Source: Oscillospiraceae bacterium (GTDB lineage: Bacteria > Bacillota > Clostridia > Oscillospirales > Oscillospiraceae). Taken from it: a stretch of 64,000 nt of DNA. The stretch is from positions 1 to 64,000 of the forward strand of contig JAFZOI010000032.1 in the NCBI GenBank assembly GCA_017550645.1, read 5' to 3'. Both the position numbers and the translations under genes were made by a program. Positions 24,303 through 35,008 of the stretch are shown in pieces. A model generated the notes under the pieces. That model saw only the letters and a program-made list of their open reading frames with translations, searched no databases and had not been told where the DNA came from. Within the stretch, counting starts at the first letter, position 1. Each line of letters opens with the position of its first letter.

Positions 24303-25658
24303 ATGAGGATAGTTATTATCGGCTGCGGAAAGATAGGCGGCAAGCTCGCGGGAGTCCTCAGCGACGAGGGCCACGACGTCGTCGCCGTCGACGTCAGCGA
24401 GGAGATCGCGTCCCGTCTCTCCGACAGATACGACGTCATGAGCCTGCAGGGCAACGGCGCGACGCTCGACGTCCAGCGCGAGGCCGGCGTCGACAGAGCC
24501 GACGTCGTCATCGCCACGACCGAGAAGGACGAGGCGAACATCCTCTGCTGCCTGCTCGCGCGCAAGCTCGGCGCGAAGCACACCGTCGCCAGAGTCCGCG
24601 ATCCGGCGTATTCCGGCCAGCTCGACTATCTGCGCGAGGAGCTCAATCTCTCAATGAGCATAAATCCCGAGTTCGCGACCGCGACCGAGATTTTCCGCAG
24701 CATCCGTAATCCCGCCGCGGGCAAGGTCGAGACCTTCGCCGGCGGCCGCGTCGAGATCATCGAGACGCGCGTCAGGGAGGACGGGCAGCTCGCGGGAGTC
24801 GCCCTCAAGGACGCGCAGCGCGTTACGGGCGTAAAGCTCCTCATCTGCGCCGTCGAGCGCGACAGCGAGGTCATAATCCCCAAGGGCGATTTCGTCCTCA
24901 AGGCCGGCGACCGCATCTCCATCGTCGCCTCCAACAGAGAGGTGCAGGAGCTGTTCCGCCGCTGGGGCATGCTCCGCCGCGGCAACATGAGCGTCCTGCT
25001 CATAGGCGGCAGCAGGACGGCGGTGTACCTCGCGCGCCAGCTTCTCGCCGCGCGCTACGGCGTGACCGTCATCGACTCCGACAGGGAGCGCTGCCTTGAG
25101 CTGACGGATCTTCTGCCGGGGGCGAACATCGTCTGCGGCGACGGGACCGATCCGGAGCTCCTCGACGAGGAGGGCCTGCGCGACTTCGGCACGCTCGTGG
25201 CCCTTACGGGGGACGACGAGAACAACATCATCATTTCGCTCTTCGCCGCCTCGCGCGGCGTCGGCAAGGTCATAGCGAAGGTCAACCGCACCGAGCTCGC
25301 CGAGATGGCCTCCGATACGCTGCTCGAGAGCGTCGTCTCGCCGCGCAGCGTCTGCGCGGGGTACATACTTCAGTACGTCCGCTCCATGGCCAACACCGAG
25401 GGCAGCAACGTCGAGACGCTCTACCGCCTCGTAGGCGAGAGGGTGGAGGCGCTGGAATTTCTCGCGGCCGACGATCCCGAGATCGTCAGCAGGCCCCTGC
25501 GCGACCTTCACGTCAGGAAAAATCATCTGATCGCCTGCATCATCCGCGGCGAGTCGGTCATTATCCCCGGCGGCGCCGACGAGATACGGCAGGGCGACCA
25601 CGTCGTCGTCGTCACGACGGAGAACGGCCTCGACGACCTGCGCGGCATCCTCAGCTGA
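24303..25658 (+). CDS. trkA: Trk system potassium uptake regulatory protein TrkA
   Basis: 451 residues. Two RCK units are seen: a Rossmann domain IVIIGCGKIGGKLAG at residues 2-16 with VVAVDVSEE, a TrkA_C domain (about 140-220), then a second Rossmann domain (VLLIGGSRTAVYLARQ, about 235) and a second TrkA_C domain to the end (ECVIIPGG-type, here GESVIIPGG). This double arrangement is that of classical TrkA, a peripheral protein that gates the TrkH channel in response to NAD(H) or nucleotides. The trkH gene follows 16 bp downstream. Confidence 0.95.
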   Translation: MRIVIIGCGKIGGKLAGVLSDEGHDVVAVDVSEEIASRLSDRYDVMSLQGNGATLDVQREAGVDRADVVIATTEKDEANILCCLLARKLGAKHTVARVRDPAYSGQLDYLREELNLSMSINPEFATATEIFRSIRNPAAGKVETFAGGRVEIIETRVREDGQLAGVALKDAQRVTGVKLLICAVERDSEVIIPKGDFVLKAGDRISIVASNREVQELFRRWGMLRRGNMSVLLIGGSRTAVYLARQLLAARYGVTVIDSDRERCLELTDLLPGANIVCGDGTDPELLDEEGLRDFGTLVALTGDDENNIIISLFAASRGVGKVIAKVNRTELAEMASDTLLESVVSPRSVCAGYILQYVRSMANTEGSNVETLYRLVGERVEALEFLAADDPEIVSRPLRDLHVRKNHLIACIIRGESVIIPGGADEIRQGDHVVVVTTENGLDDLRGILS

Positions 25659-25674
25659 AGGGAGGGCGGAGCGT

Positions 25675-27120
25675 ATTAACAGACGAATGGTTTTGTTCAC
25701 GGTGGGCCGCGTCTGCAGGGCGGAGGGCGTCATGCTCCTCGTCCCGGCGATCGTCTCCGTGATATACAGAGAGGACGGGTGGAAGTGGTTCCTGCTGACG
25801 GCCGCGATAGCCGCCGTATTCGGGACGCTGCTGACCCTCTTCAAGCCCCGCACTCGCGCCATCTACGTCCGCGAGGGCCTCGTCATAACGGGCATGAGCT
25901 GGATGTTCGTCAGCATCATCGGCGCGCTCCCGTTCTTCTTCTCGGGCGAGATACCGGGCTATATAAACTGCCTTTTCGAGACGTGCAGCGGCTTTTCCAC
26001 GACGGGGTCGACGGTCGTCTCCTCGCCGGAGAGCCTCTCCATGGGCATAGGCTTCTGGCGCTGCTTCATCCAGTGGCTCGGCGGCATGGGCGTGCTCGTA
26101 CTGCTGCTGACGGTCCTGCCGCTCGGCAACGAGCGCTCGATGCACCTCATGCGCGCGGAGGCGCCCGGCCCCATGGTCGGCAAGCTCGTCCCCCGCATGA
26201 AGGACACCGCGAAGATACTCTACGCCATATACATAGGCCTCACGCTCGCCGAGGCGATACTCCTCAAGTGCGGCGGCCTGACGGTCTACGACTCCATCGT
26301 CCACGCCTTCACCACGGCGGCGACGGGCGGCTTTTCGACCCACTCGGCCAGCATAGCGTACTTTGACAGCAAGTACGTCGAGATCGTCGTGACGGTGTTC
26401 ATGTTCCTGTTCGGCGTGAACTTCAATATCTATTTCCTGCTGCTCTGCGGCAAATTCAGGGACGTCGCGAAAAACAGCGAGCTGCGCGTCTATCTGACGG
26501 TCGTATTCGGCGGCATGATAATCATCGCGCTCAATATCATGAAGATATACGGCGGGTTCTTCCCGGCGCTGCGGCAGTCGTCGTTCCACGTCGCGACCCT
26601 CATGAGCACGACGGGCTACGGGACGGCGGACTTCGATACTTGGCCGGCTTTCTCCAAGGCGATAATGCTGCTCATGCTCATCATCGGCGCGAGCGCCGGC
26701 AGCACGGGCGGCGGCATCAAGTTCCAGCGCGTCATGATATGGGTCAAGAAGATAATCGCCGACCTGCGCCAGATATTCCGTCCGCGCGCCGTGACGACCG
26801 TCCGCATGGACGGCAAGCGCGTCCCCGACGCGGCGGTTCAGAGCGCGTCGAACTATTTTGCGCTCTATTTCTTCATAACGGCGCTCTTCGCGCTCATCGT
26901 CTCCATTGACGGCTTCTCGCTGGAGACGAACCTGACCGCCGTAATGACGTGCCTGTCGAACGTCGGCCCTGGCTTCGGCGGCGTCGGCCCGACGCATACC
27001 TTCGAGGCGTTTTCCGGGCTGAGCAAGATAGTGCTGTCGGCGGCGATGCTGCTCGGCAGGCTGGAGCTCTTCCCGATGCTCGCGCTTCTCGACTTCCGCA
27101 AGCTATTTACCAACCGCTGA
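25675..27120 (+). CDS. trkH: Trk potassium uptake channel TrkH
   Basis: About 481 residues with eight or more membrane segments. Selectivity-filter loops of the TrkH type are visible (CSGFSTTGSTV, FTTAATGGFST, LMSTTGYGTADFD, CLSNVGPGFGGVGPT). The first ATG is at 25687, but GGAGGG (25661-25666) lies 20 bp before it. An in-frame ATT at 25675 is 8 bp after that site and adds INRR before MVLFTVGRV, giving the N-x-R-M-V start common in clostridial TrkH. I therefore favour the ATT start. It works with TrkA in K+ import across the cytoplasmic membrane. Confidence 0.9.
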   Translation: MNRRMVLFTVGRVCRAEGVMLLVPAIVSVIYREDGWKWFLLTAAIAAVFGTLLTLFKPRTRAIYVREGLVITGMSWMFVSIIGALPFFFSGEIPGYINCLFETCSGFSTTGSTVVSSPESLSMGIGFWRCFIQWLGGMGVLVLLLTVLPLGNERSMHLMRAEAPGPMVGKLVPRMKDTAKILYAIYIGLTLAEAILLKCGGLTVYDSIVHAFTTAATGGFSTHSASIAYFDSKYVEIVVTVFMFLFGVNFNIYFLLLCGKFRDVAKNSELRVYLTVVFGGMIIIALNIMKIYGGFFPALRQSSFHVATLMSTTGYGTADFDTWPAFSKAIMLLMLIIGASAGSTGGGIKFQRVMIWVKKIIADLRQIFRPRAVTTVRMDGKRVPDAAVQSASNYFALYFFITALFALIVSIDGFSLETNLTAVMTCLSNVGPGFGGVGPTHTFEAFSGLSKIVLSAAMLLGRLELFPMLALLDFRKLFTNR

Positions 27121-27163
27121 GAGCGGTCCCTGATCCGTAAAAAAGCCGAAAGGTCGGATATAT

Positions 27164-28122
<959 letters not shown>

Positions 28123-28126
<4 letters not shown>

Positions 28127-29193
28127 AGATAGTCTGGACGATCGTAGTCGTCGCGCTCGTCGCGGTCATCCAGGTCGCTTATTATCATAAGCGGGGACTG
28201 CGCGGCGTGACGTATAAGCGCAGCTTTTCCCGCAGCCGCGCCGTCGAGGGCGAAAAGCTCGAATTCATCGAGCAGCTCGTCAACGAAAAGCTCATCCCGG
28301 TCCCGTGGGTGCGCGTCGAGTCGCGCATATCCTCGAGGCTGCGCTTCACGCGCCAGAAGGACCATGAGATAGACCTCGACCAGTTCCACAGGAGCGTCTT
28401 CTTCCTCGGACCGTACACGCGCATAACGCGCCGCCATGAGATACTCTGCACGCGGCGCGGCTGGTACGACTGCAGTAAGGTCAATCTCGTCGCGGGCGAC
28501 CTGCTCGGCATGGCAAACTGCCGCCGCGACGAGGAGACGGGCTGCTCGCTCTACGTATATCCGCGCATCCCGGAGCTCGGCGAGCTCCCCGAGAGCGCGC
28601 TCAAATGGCAGGGCGACGTGACCGTGCGCCGCTGGATACTGCCGGACCCCATCCTCGTCAACGGCATTCGCGAGTACCGCCCCGGCGATCCCCTCAAGGA
28701 CGTCCACTGGGGCGCGACCGCGCGGACGGGGACGGTGCAGGTCAAGACGAGGGACTATACGGTCTCCCCGCGCGTCCTGCTCATATTCAACACCCAGATA
28801 TCCGACGGGCTCCTCGGCGTCATGCAGCCGGAGGAGATCGAATTTCTCGAGCGCGGTATAGGCGTCTGCGCCGCGCTCGCGTCGTGGTGCGTCTCGTGCG
28901 GCGTCGAGGTCGGCTTCGCCTCCAACGGCGAGGACGCCCGCGAGCCCGATAAGGAGATCTACATCCCCGCGAGGACGGGCGACGCCCAGCTCGACGCGAT
29001 ACTCGAGCAGCTCGCGACGCTCGTGATTAAGATGAAAACGGGCATCCACGCCGCGCTCGACCGCCGCATAAACGACGGGACGACGGGCATGGATATCCTC
29101 GTCGTGTCCAACTACTGGAGCGACACGATAGAAAAGCGCGCCGCGCAGCTCCGCCTTGCGGGAAACAGCGTGACGCACATTCAGCTCAGGTAG
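28123..29193 (+). CDS. DUF58 domain protein of the MoxR operon
   Basis: 356 residues with one N-terminal membrane helix (residues 4-18). The DUF58 signature EYRPGDPLKDVHWGATARTG lies near 185-204, and the preceding region has the beta-sandwich typical of the family. The C-terminal half looks like a vWA-like fold without a clear MIDAS site. DUF58 partners are thought to be clients of MoxR in the envelope. Coupled to the ATPase gene (ATGA overlap). Confidence 0.88.
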
Positions 29194-29208
29194 AGGGGAG
29201 GCGGGAGC

Positions 29209-30522
29209 GTGAGAAAAGGCGACAGAGTCCTTGTCTGGATCATCAACCTGCTGCTCGCGGCGGCTTTCGTCAGCGCGATCCTCGTCTTCGCCGAGCAGAT
29301 ACACAAGAGCGGCTGGCCGTGGTTTTCGCGCGTCGCCGCCTGCTGGCCGACGGTCGTCTGCTTCGTCGCGGGCCTCATCGTGGGCGTGCGCAAGCTGCGC
29401 GGCAAGGTCCCCATTTGCATAGCCTCCATGGTCGTCGCGGGCGCCGTCATGTTCCTGACGTTCCCCGCGCGCGATATAGGGCATATCTGCTTCATGGCGC
29501 TCGCCGACCTGCTGGGGATATACCTCTTCTTCATCGGCTCGCGGGGCGACGAGCCCTATCCGCCGAGCATGGCGATAATCTCCGTCGTGCTGCTTCTCGT
29601 CGAGGGCATGGCGTTTTCCAACATCGACAAGGAAGTGACCAACGACATCGGCGCTCTGCCCATAGTGACGCTCGCGACCTTCCTGCTCAGCATGTTTTCA
29701 TTCAACGCCGCCGGCATCTCCAGCGGCCTGCACAACACCAAGTCCGGGCAGAACATGCGCGTGCCCACGGGGCTTCGCGGGAAGAACATGCTCCTGCTCG
29801 CGCTCGTCCTCATCATCGGGATAGCGCTCTCGTTCGTCAAGCCGCTCCACAGCGTCTTCTCGTATATCCTCGTCGGCATTTTGTTCGTCATCAGCAAGAT
29901 AAGCGACCTCATGAACTCGGGCCAGTCGACGCCGGAGCCGACGAACACGCCGGAGCCGACGGAATACTCCATCGAGCCGACGACCCTGCCCGACATCCCG
30001 ACCAGCAGGCCCCTGCAGATAGGCTTCTACGTATTCATGGGCATAGTCCTCATCCTCGGCGCGATCATCCTCTTCGCCATCTTCTTCGGCGGGAGCGAGA
30101 ATTCCGGCCGCGGCAGGGGAGGCGGACGCAGGCGCCTGCTCAAGCTCAAAAAGAAGGTCGAGGACGAGGAGTACGACGACGACGTCGAGCGCCTGCACGA
30201 TCTGCATAGCCTCCTGCGCGAGAGGCGCGCCAAGGCGGCCCTGAGGCTGAAAAAGCTCCTGCGGCGGCCTCAGAAGATAGACGACATGCCCGACGGCAGG
30301 ACGAAGATAAGATTCGCCTATTATTCGCTGCTCCGCTCCGCCTCCGGGCGCGAGATGAGCCGCGCGCTCACTCCCATGGAGGTCTCGGGCCGCCAGCGCC
30401 GCGAGGAGCTGCGCCGCCTTGCCGCGGATTACAGCGCCGTGCGCTATGACGAGCTTTACGAGCCCGACGCGGACGGGGCGAAAAACGCCGCGCGCGCCAT
30501 GAGCGTCATGCGCAGAAGATAA
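29209..30522 (+). CDS. Polytopic membrane protein with a charged cytoplasmic tail (MoxR operon)
   Basis: 437 residues from a GTG start behind GGGGAGGCGGGAG. About seven membrane helices lie in residues 8-235, then a Thr/Pro/Glu-rich extracytoplasmic loop (TPEPTNTPEPTEYSIEP), one more helix near 270-292, then a basic tail with LRFAYYSLLR-type and LTPMEV segments like DUF4129 tails. In many bacteria the third gene of this operon is a transglutaminase of related topology; no Cys-His-Asp triad is found here, so this looks like a member that lost or never had the catalytic core. Confidence 0.7.
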   Translation: MRKGDRVLVWIINLLLAAAFVSAILVFAEQIHKSGWPWFSRVAACWPTVVCFVAGLIVGVRKLRGKVPICIASMVVAGAVMFLTFPARDIGHICFMALADLLGIYLFFIGSRGDEPYPPSMAIISVVLLLVEGMAFSNIDKEVTNDIGALPIVTLATFLLSMFSFNAAGISSGLHNTKSGQNMRVPTGLRGKNMLLLALVLIIGIALSFVKPLHSVFSYILVGILFVISKISDLMNSGQSTPEPTNTPEPTEYSIEPTTLPDIPTSRPLQIGFYVFMGIVLILGAIILFAIFFGGSENSGRGRGGGRRRLLKLKKKVEDEEYDDDVERLHDLHSLLRERRAKAALRLKKLLRRPQKIDDMPDGRTKIRFAYYSLLRSASGREMSRALTPMEVSGRQRREELRRLAADYSAVRYDELYEPDADGAKNAARAMSVMRRR

Positions 30523-30537
30523 GGGGGACCCGGAGAT

Positions 30538-31620
30538 ATGAAAGCACTCAAAAAGATCGGCAGGATAGTCCTGTCGATCTTTCTTGCCCTCGTGGTGATA
30601 GCCGCGGCCTACGTCGCCTACGTTCTCATAGCCTACCACCGCCTGCCCGACAACGTCGAGCTCGAGGTCGTCCGCCCCGTCAAGTACGGGCCCGCGCCCT
30701 CGGTCGGGCAGGAGTATAAGATCGTGTCGTGGAACATCGGCTTCGGCGCGTATGAGGACGATTTCGGCTTTTTCATGGACGGCGGGACGCAGGCCTGGGC
30801 CTGGAGCAAAGAGCGGCTGACGGCCAACATCATGAAGATAGGCAAGCAGCTGCGCGCGCAGGACGCGGACTTTCTGCTCGTGCAGGAGATAGATACGAAG
30901 TCGACGCGCTCATATAAGGTGAACGAGCTCGAGATGCTCTCCGCCGCGCTGACGGAGTATACGTGGGATTTCGCGCAAAACTACGATTCGCCCTTCCTCT
31001 TTTACCCGATAACGCAGCCGCACGGCAAGTCCGTCGCCGGCATAGGGACGTTCACGACCTTCGACATCGCCTCCGCGCTGCGGCGCAGCCTGCCGATAGA
31101 AAAGGGCTTTTCCAAGTTCCTCGACCTCGACCGCTGCTACTCCGTCAGCCGCATCCCGCTGAAAGACGGGAGCGAGCTCGTGCTCTATAATATGCACCTT
31201 TCCGCCTATACCAGCGACCCGACGACCGCGACCGAGCAGCTCAGATTGCTGCTCGAGGACATGCAGGCCGAATATGAGGCGGGCAATCACTGCGTCGCGG
31301 GCGGCGATTTCAATAAGGACGTCCTCGGCGATTCCTCCGTATGGTTCGGCGAGGGGGACAAGGAGTATTCATGGGCGCAGCCCATCCCGCCCGAGACGTT
31401 CGACGGCGTGGACATCTCGCTGGTCGCCCCGCTCGACGAGGACGATCCCGTCCCGAGCTGCCGCAACGCCGACGGGCCCTACCACGAGGGGCAGTACGTC
31501 CTGACGATAGACGGCTTCCTCGTCAGCCCGAACGTCGAGGTGCGCGAGAGCGGCGTCGTCGACTACGCCTTCAGGTACAGCGACCACAACCCCGTCTATA
31601 TGACGTTCGTGCTGAAATAA
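30538..31620 (+). CDS. Membrane-anchored endonuclease/exonuclease/phosphatase-fold protein
   Basis: 360 residues. An N-terminal anchor helix (about 8-27) is followed by the EEP fold with all hallmark motifs: IVSWNIGFG, LLVQEIDTKS, YNMHLSA, VAGGDFNKD and YSDHNPV at the end. Members hydrolyse phosphodiesters or phosphomonoesters of nucleic acids, lipids or inositols; with a membrane anchor and an envelope operon, a lipid or sugar-phosphate substrate is more likely than DNA. Last gene of the MoxR operon; a bidirectional terminator follows. Confidence 0.85.
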   Translation: MKALKKIGRIVLSIFLALVVIAAAYVAYVLIAYHRLPDNVELEVVRPVKYGPAPSVGQEYKIVSWNIGFGAYEDDFGFFMDGGTQAWAWSKERLTANIMKIGKQLRAQDADFLLVQEIDTKSTRSYKVNELEMLSAALTEYTWDFAQNYDSPFLFYPITQPHGKSVAGIGTFTTFDIASALRRSLPIEKGFSKFLDLDRCYSVSRIPLKDGSELVLYNMHLSAYTSDPTTATEQLRLLLEDMQAEYEAGNHCVAGGDFNKDVLGDSSVWFGEGDKEYSWAQPIPPETFDGVDISLVAPLDEDDPVPSCRNADGPYHEGQYVLTIDGFLVSPNVEVRESGVVDYAFRYSDHNPVYMTFVLK

Positions 31621-31634
31621 CGGCCATAAAAAGA

Positions 31635-31662
31635 GCGCCCTTCCGGAGAGCCGGAAGGGCGC
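31635..31662. terminator. Bidirectional terminator between convergent operons
   Basis: GCGCCCTTCCGG, AGAG, CCGGAAGGGCGC: 12 perfect pairs. AAAAA precedes and TTT follows, so both the MoxR operon and the minus-strand dnaX-ybaB unit could end here. Confidence 0.85.
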
Positions 31663-31677
31663 TTTGCCATGCCTTTT

Positions 31678-32019
31678 TCAGAAGCCGAGATTGAGCCCGC
31701 CCGTCAGACGGTTCATCTGCTCGGCCTGCGCGGCGTCGGCCTTGCGCATCGCCTCGTTGACCGCCGCGATGATGACGTCCTGCAGCATTTCGACGTCCTC
31801 GGGATCGACGGCCTCGGGGTCTATCGTCAGAGAGACGACCTCGTGCTTGCCGGAGACCTTCGCCGTCACCATGCCGCCGCCGGAGGTAGCCTCGTATTCG
31901 GCGGCCTCGAGCTCCTGCTGCATCTTCAGCATATCCTGCTGCATCTTCTGCGCCTGGCGCACCATGTTCATGTTCATGCCGCCGCCCATCGGGCCGCCGC
32001 GAAATCCGCTCTTTGCCAT
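31678..32019 (-). CDS. ybaB: YbaB/EbfC family nucleoid-associated protein
   Basis: 113 residues with GAGGTGATA ribosome site. It shows the YbaB core: [52 protein letters not shown] in outline (helix, then beta strands), followed by [12 protein letters not shown]. It binds DNA as a dimer in the nucleoid and often lies between dnaX and recR; here recR is absent next door. The N-terminal Gly/Met-rich tail ([13 protein letters not shown]) is common in Firmicutes members. 15 bp downstream of dnaX. Confidence 0.92.
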   Translation of the reverse strand: MAKSGFRGGPMGGGMNMNMVRQAQKMQQDMLKMQQELEAAEYEATSGGGMVTAKVSGKHEVVSLTIDPEAVDPEDVEMLQDVIIAAVNEAMRKADAAQAEQMNRLTGGLNLGF

Positions 32020-32034
32020 ATTATCACCTCAAAA

Positions 32035-33663
32035 TTATTTGATCGTTATCACATCGTCGCCGAGCTCCATCAGCCGCGCGAGCTTGTCCGCCGCATCCGG
32101 CGCGGGAGCGTCGCTCCCTTCGCCGACCGTCACGGTCACGGGTCCGCCCGCAAGCTCGCCGAAGGCCTTTTTGATATGGCCCATGAGCGCGGCGTCCTTG
32201 AGTATCATGGACGTAAAAACGTTCGATGTGCGAATGTCGAGCGCGGAGCCGGAGATCGCCGCCTTGACGCTCATCGAGTCGGAGAGGAGCATGAAGTCGC
32301 CGGGGGAGACCTCGCGCTTGACGCGCGCGAGCACGTCCGCCCACGTCACCGCCTTCGCCGTCGGAGCAGGCTCGGGAACGGGCTCGGGAGCGGGAGCAGG
32401 CTCAGGCTCGGGAGCAGGCTCAGAGATCGGCTCCGGCTCGGGAACAGGCGCAGGCTCGGGCTCGGGAACGGGCTCCGGTTTCGCTTCGGGCTTCGGCGCA
32501 GATCCTGCGCGCGGAGCGGGAGCGGGCTCGGCCTTTTTTTCGGGCTTGGGCGCAGGCTCGCTGCGGACGGGCGTAAAGCCGGGCTCGTCGCGCCAGTCGG
32601 CCAGCCGCAGCAGGCAGAGCTCGGCCTCCAGCCTCCTGTCGGGGGCGCGTTCGAGCTCGCGGAGCGCTGCGGATATGTCCTCCGAGCCCTTGAGCAGCGT
32701 CTCGCGCCCGACCGAGGCGGCGAGGCGCTTTATCTCGCGCGCGTCGAAGCCGCCGCTCATGAGCGCGGAGCCCATGTTGAGCTTTTCCAGCAGCAGGTCG
32801 CGGTGGAGCGTCAGAAGCTGGCGCAGGACGGAGCCGAGGTCCTTCCCGGAGGCGTAGAGCCGCTCGGCGACGGCGACGGCCGAGGCCGCGTCCGCGCCGG
32901 AGACGGCGGAAAAGAGCTCAAGGATCTCGTCGCCCGTCGCGTCGCCTATTATCTCGCGGACGCGGTCGAGCGTAATGATATCGGGGCCGGAGCACTGGTC
33001 GAGCAGGGATACCGCGTCGCGCAGCGCGCCGTCTGCCAGCCTCGCGAGAGCGGCTGCGGCGGCGGGCTCGAGGCCGAAGCCCTCGCCCTCGGCTATGACC
33101 TGCAGCCTCGCGGCTATCGCCTCGGGCGCGATGCGCTTGAAGGCGTAGCGCTGGCAGCGGGAGAGTATCGTCGCGGGGACTTTATGAAGCTCCGTCGTCG
33201 CGAGGATGAAGATGAGGTGCTCGGGCGGCTCCTCGAGTATCTTCAGCAGAGCGTTGAACGCCGCCGTCGAGAGCATGTGCACCTCGTCGACTATGTAGAC
33301 GCGGTACTTCGCCGCAGTCGGGGCGTAGACGGCCTCCTCGCGCAGGGCGCGGACGTTATCCACGCTGTTATTGGAGGCGGCGTCCATCTCCGTCACGTCG
33401 AGTATCGAGCCGTTATCTATCCCGAGGCAGGTCGGGCATTCGTTGCAGGGGTTGCCGTTTACGGGATGCTCGCAGTTGACCGCGCGCGCGAGGATCTTCG
33501 CGCAGGTGGTCTTGCCCGTGCCGCGCGTGCCGATGAAGAGGTAGGCGTGCGAGAGCCGGCCCGACGTTATCTGCCGGGTCAGCGTGGTCGTTATGTGCTC
33601 CTGCCCGACGACGTCGTCGAACGTCTGAGGCCGCCATTTTCTGTAGAGCGCGGTATAGGCCAT
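32035..33663 (-). CDS. dnaX: DNA polymerase III subunit gamma/tau
   Basis: 542 residues, started at [12 protein letters not shown]. The AAA+ clamp-loader domain has Walker [12 protein letters not shown], the four-cysteine zinc finger [16 protein letters not shown], Walker [10 protein letters not shown] and the SRC sensor TILSRCQRY. After domain III comes a proline/glutamate repeat linker ([15 protein letters not shown], roughly residues 395-450) and a short C-terminal domain. It loads the sliding clamp. No ribosomal frameshift signal was judged. SRP RNA is encoded directly upstream, as in Bacillus. Confidence 0.95.
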   Translation of the reverse strand: MAYTALYRKWRPQTFDDVVGQEHITTTLTRQITSGRLSHAYLFIGTRGTGKTTCAKILARAVNCEHPVNGNPCNECPTCLGIDNGSILDVTEMDAASNNSVDNVRALREEAVYAPTAAKYRVYIVDEVHMLSTAAFNALLKILEEPPEHLIFILATTELHKVPATILSRCQRYAFKRIAPEAIAARLQVIAEGEGFGLEPAAAAALARLADGALRDAVSLLDQCSGPDIITLDRVREIIGDATGDEILELFSAVSGADAASAVAVAERLYASGKDLGSVLRQLLTLHRDLLLEKLNMGSALMSGGFDAREIKRLAASVGRETLLKGSEDISAALRELERAPDRRLEAELCLLRLADWRDEPGFTPVRSEPAPKPEKKAEPAPAPRAGSAPKPEAKPEPVPEPEPAPVPEPEPISEPAPEPEPAPAPEPVPEPAPTAKAVTWADVLARVKREVSPGDFMLLSDSMSVKAAISGSALDIRTSNVFTSMILKDAALMGHIKKAFGELAGGPVTVTVGEGSDAPAPDAADKLARLMELGDDVITIK

Positions 33664-33708
33664 CGAGATACTCCTTAAAATGAAAGACCAAAACAAAAGA
33701 CCCTCGGA

Positions 33709-34002
33709 CATGTACGGCGCGGCCGCGCACCGGCCTTTGGGGTACACGATACATCCGTTTGACGCGCAGCCTGCTCGGGATCGGCGCCCTCGCGGCACAC
33801 GAAAGATACCGCTTAATGCTGCTCGGTCTCCCGCCTGACATGGTTCACGGGCTTCCGTTGCGCGAGACCGGTCCGTCATCGCCTCTTACGCGCCAGCTGA
33901 CGACACATCGCGAGACCGGGGGCCGGAATTCGCCCCTGCTGTAGCGGATTGCAGGTACAGGGCACCGCTGACTCCCCGGTTAGCGCGGCCCTGCCGTACA
34001 CG
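33709..34002 (-). ncRNA. ffs: Large signal recognition particle RNA (Bacillus type, with Alu domain)
   Basis: Minus strand, about 294 nt. The Alu-domain 5' region has GGGGAGTCAGCGGTGCCCTG and TACCTGCAATCCGCTACAGC, like Bacillus scRNA. Domain IV is present as GAACCATGTCAGGCGGGAG then AGCAGCATTAAG, the Ffh-binding loop (with GCGGGAG where many have TCCGGAAGG). The termini pair: CGTGTACGGC at the 5' end with GCCGTACATG at the 3' end. A consensus promoter lies just upstream and dnaX follows. Exact ends are inferred from the pairing. Confidence 0.9.
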
Positions 34003-34021
34003 TCCGATAGGGTCGAAAGCT

Positions 34022-34050
34022 ATTATATATTATTCCGCGCGCCAAATCAA
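34022..34050 (-). promoter_or_regulatory. Sigma-A promoter of the SRP RNA gene
   Basis: On the minus strand TTGATT, 17 bp, TATAAT (-10 at plus positions 34022-34027, -35 at 34045-34050). Transcription would start near 34015, slightly before the mature RNA end, and may continue into dnaX. Confidence 0.8.
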
Positions 34051-34104
34051 GAGTTTATCGCGGCGCTCGGCCGCTCCGCCGAGGGAGCGGCGAGGGATTT
34101 TCTG

Positions 34105-34133
34105 TTGACCGCGGCGGCGGATTGTTATATACT
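34105..34133 (+). promoter_or_regulatory. Sigma-A promoter of proC
   Basis: TTGACC (34105-34110), 17 bp, TATACT (34128-34133), ending 49 bases before the proC start. It is divergent to the SRP RNA promoter, with about 55 bp between the two -35 elements. Confidence 0.75.
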
Positions 34134-34182
34134 AATCAGATAATAGGGATAATATGCACATCGTGCTCATCGAGGGAGTTTT

Positions 34183-34983
34183 ATGAAATACGATATAGCT
34201 TTTATAGGCGTAGGCAAGATGGGCGGCGCGGTCTGCGCCGGAGCCTGCCGCGCCTTCGGGCCGGAGAGGGTCGCCGCGTTCGTGCGCGATCCGGCCAGAC
34301 GCCCCGCGATAAGGGAGCAATACGGCTGCGCCGCGCCCGATACCGCCGCCGAAGCCTCCCGCGAGGCGGGGATAGTCGTCCTCTGCATGAAGCCGCACCA
34401 GATAAAGGCCGCGGCGGAGGAGCTCGCGCCCGTCCTCGCCGCGAGGGAGACCCCCGCCGCGCTCGTCAGCATAGCCGCCGGGGTCACGCTCGCGAAGCTG
34501 CGCGAATATACTTCGCCGTCCCAGCCGCTAGTGCGCGTCATGCCAAATCTCCCCGCGCTCATAGGCCGCGGCATGATGCTCTGGGCGGCCGAGGGCGTGT
34601 CCGAAGAGGCCGAGGCCGCCGTCGTGCGCTGGCTCGAGGCCTGCGGCGAGGTCCGCAGGATAGAAGAGAAGCTCATGGACGCCGGCTCCGCGACGGCCGC
34701 CTGCTCGCCCGCCTTCGCCGCGATGTTCATCGAGGCTCTGGCCGACGGGGGCGTTCTCGCGGGGCTCTCCCGCGCCGACGCGACGGCGCTCGCCGCCGCC
34801 GCCCTCGAGGGGACGGCCGCGATGGTGCTCGCCGGGAGCGAGCCCGCCAAGATAAAGGACGACGTCTGCTCGCCCGGGGGCTCCACGATAGAGGGCGTCC
34901 TCAAGCTCGAGCAGGCCGGGATGCGCGCCGCCGTGACGGACGCGCTCATAGCGAGCTGGCGCAGGAGCTCCGAGCTCGGATAA
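34183..34983 (+). CDS. proC: Pyrroline-5-carboxylate reductase
   Basis: 266 residues, the usual family length, behind GAGGGAG. The N-terminal NAD(P)-binding motif is FIGVGKMGGAVCAG (residues about 6-19), then VVLCMKPHQ. The C-terminal dimer domain carries the ProC signature region DDVCSPGGSTIEGVLKLEQAG. It catalyses the last step of proline synthesis in the cytoplasm. No other proline gene is adjacent; a lipoprotein gene begins 25 bp downstream. Confidence 0.95.
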   Translation: MKYDIAFIGVGKMGGAVCAGACRAFGPERVAAFVRDPARRPAIREQYGCAAPDTAAEASREAGIVVLCMKPHQIKAAAEELAPVLAARETPAALVSIAAGVTLAKLREYTSPSQPLVRVMPNLPALIGRGMMLWAAEGVSEEAEAAVVRWLEACGEVRRIEEKLMDAGSATAACSPAFAAMFIEALADGGVLAGLSRADATALAAAALEGTAAMVLAGSEPAKIKDDVCSPGGSTIEGVLKLEQAGMRAAVTDALIASWRRSSELG

Positions 34984-35008
34984 GTCTTTCAGAAGGATAA
35001 GTCAGTCG

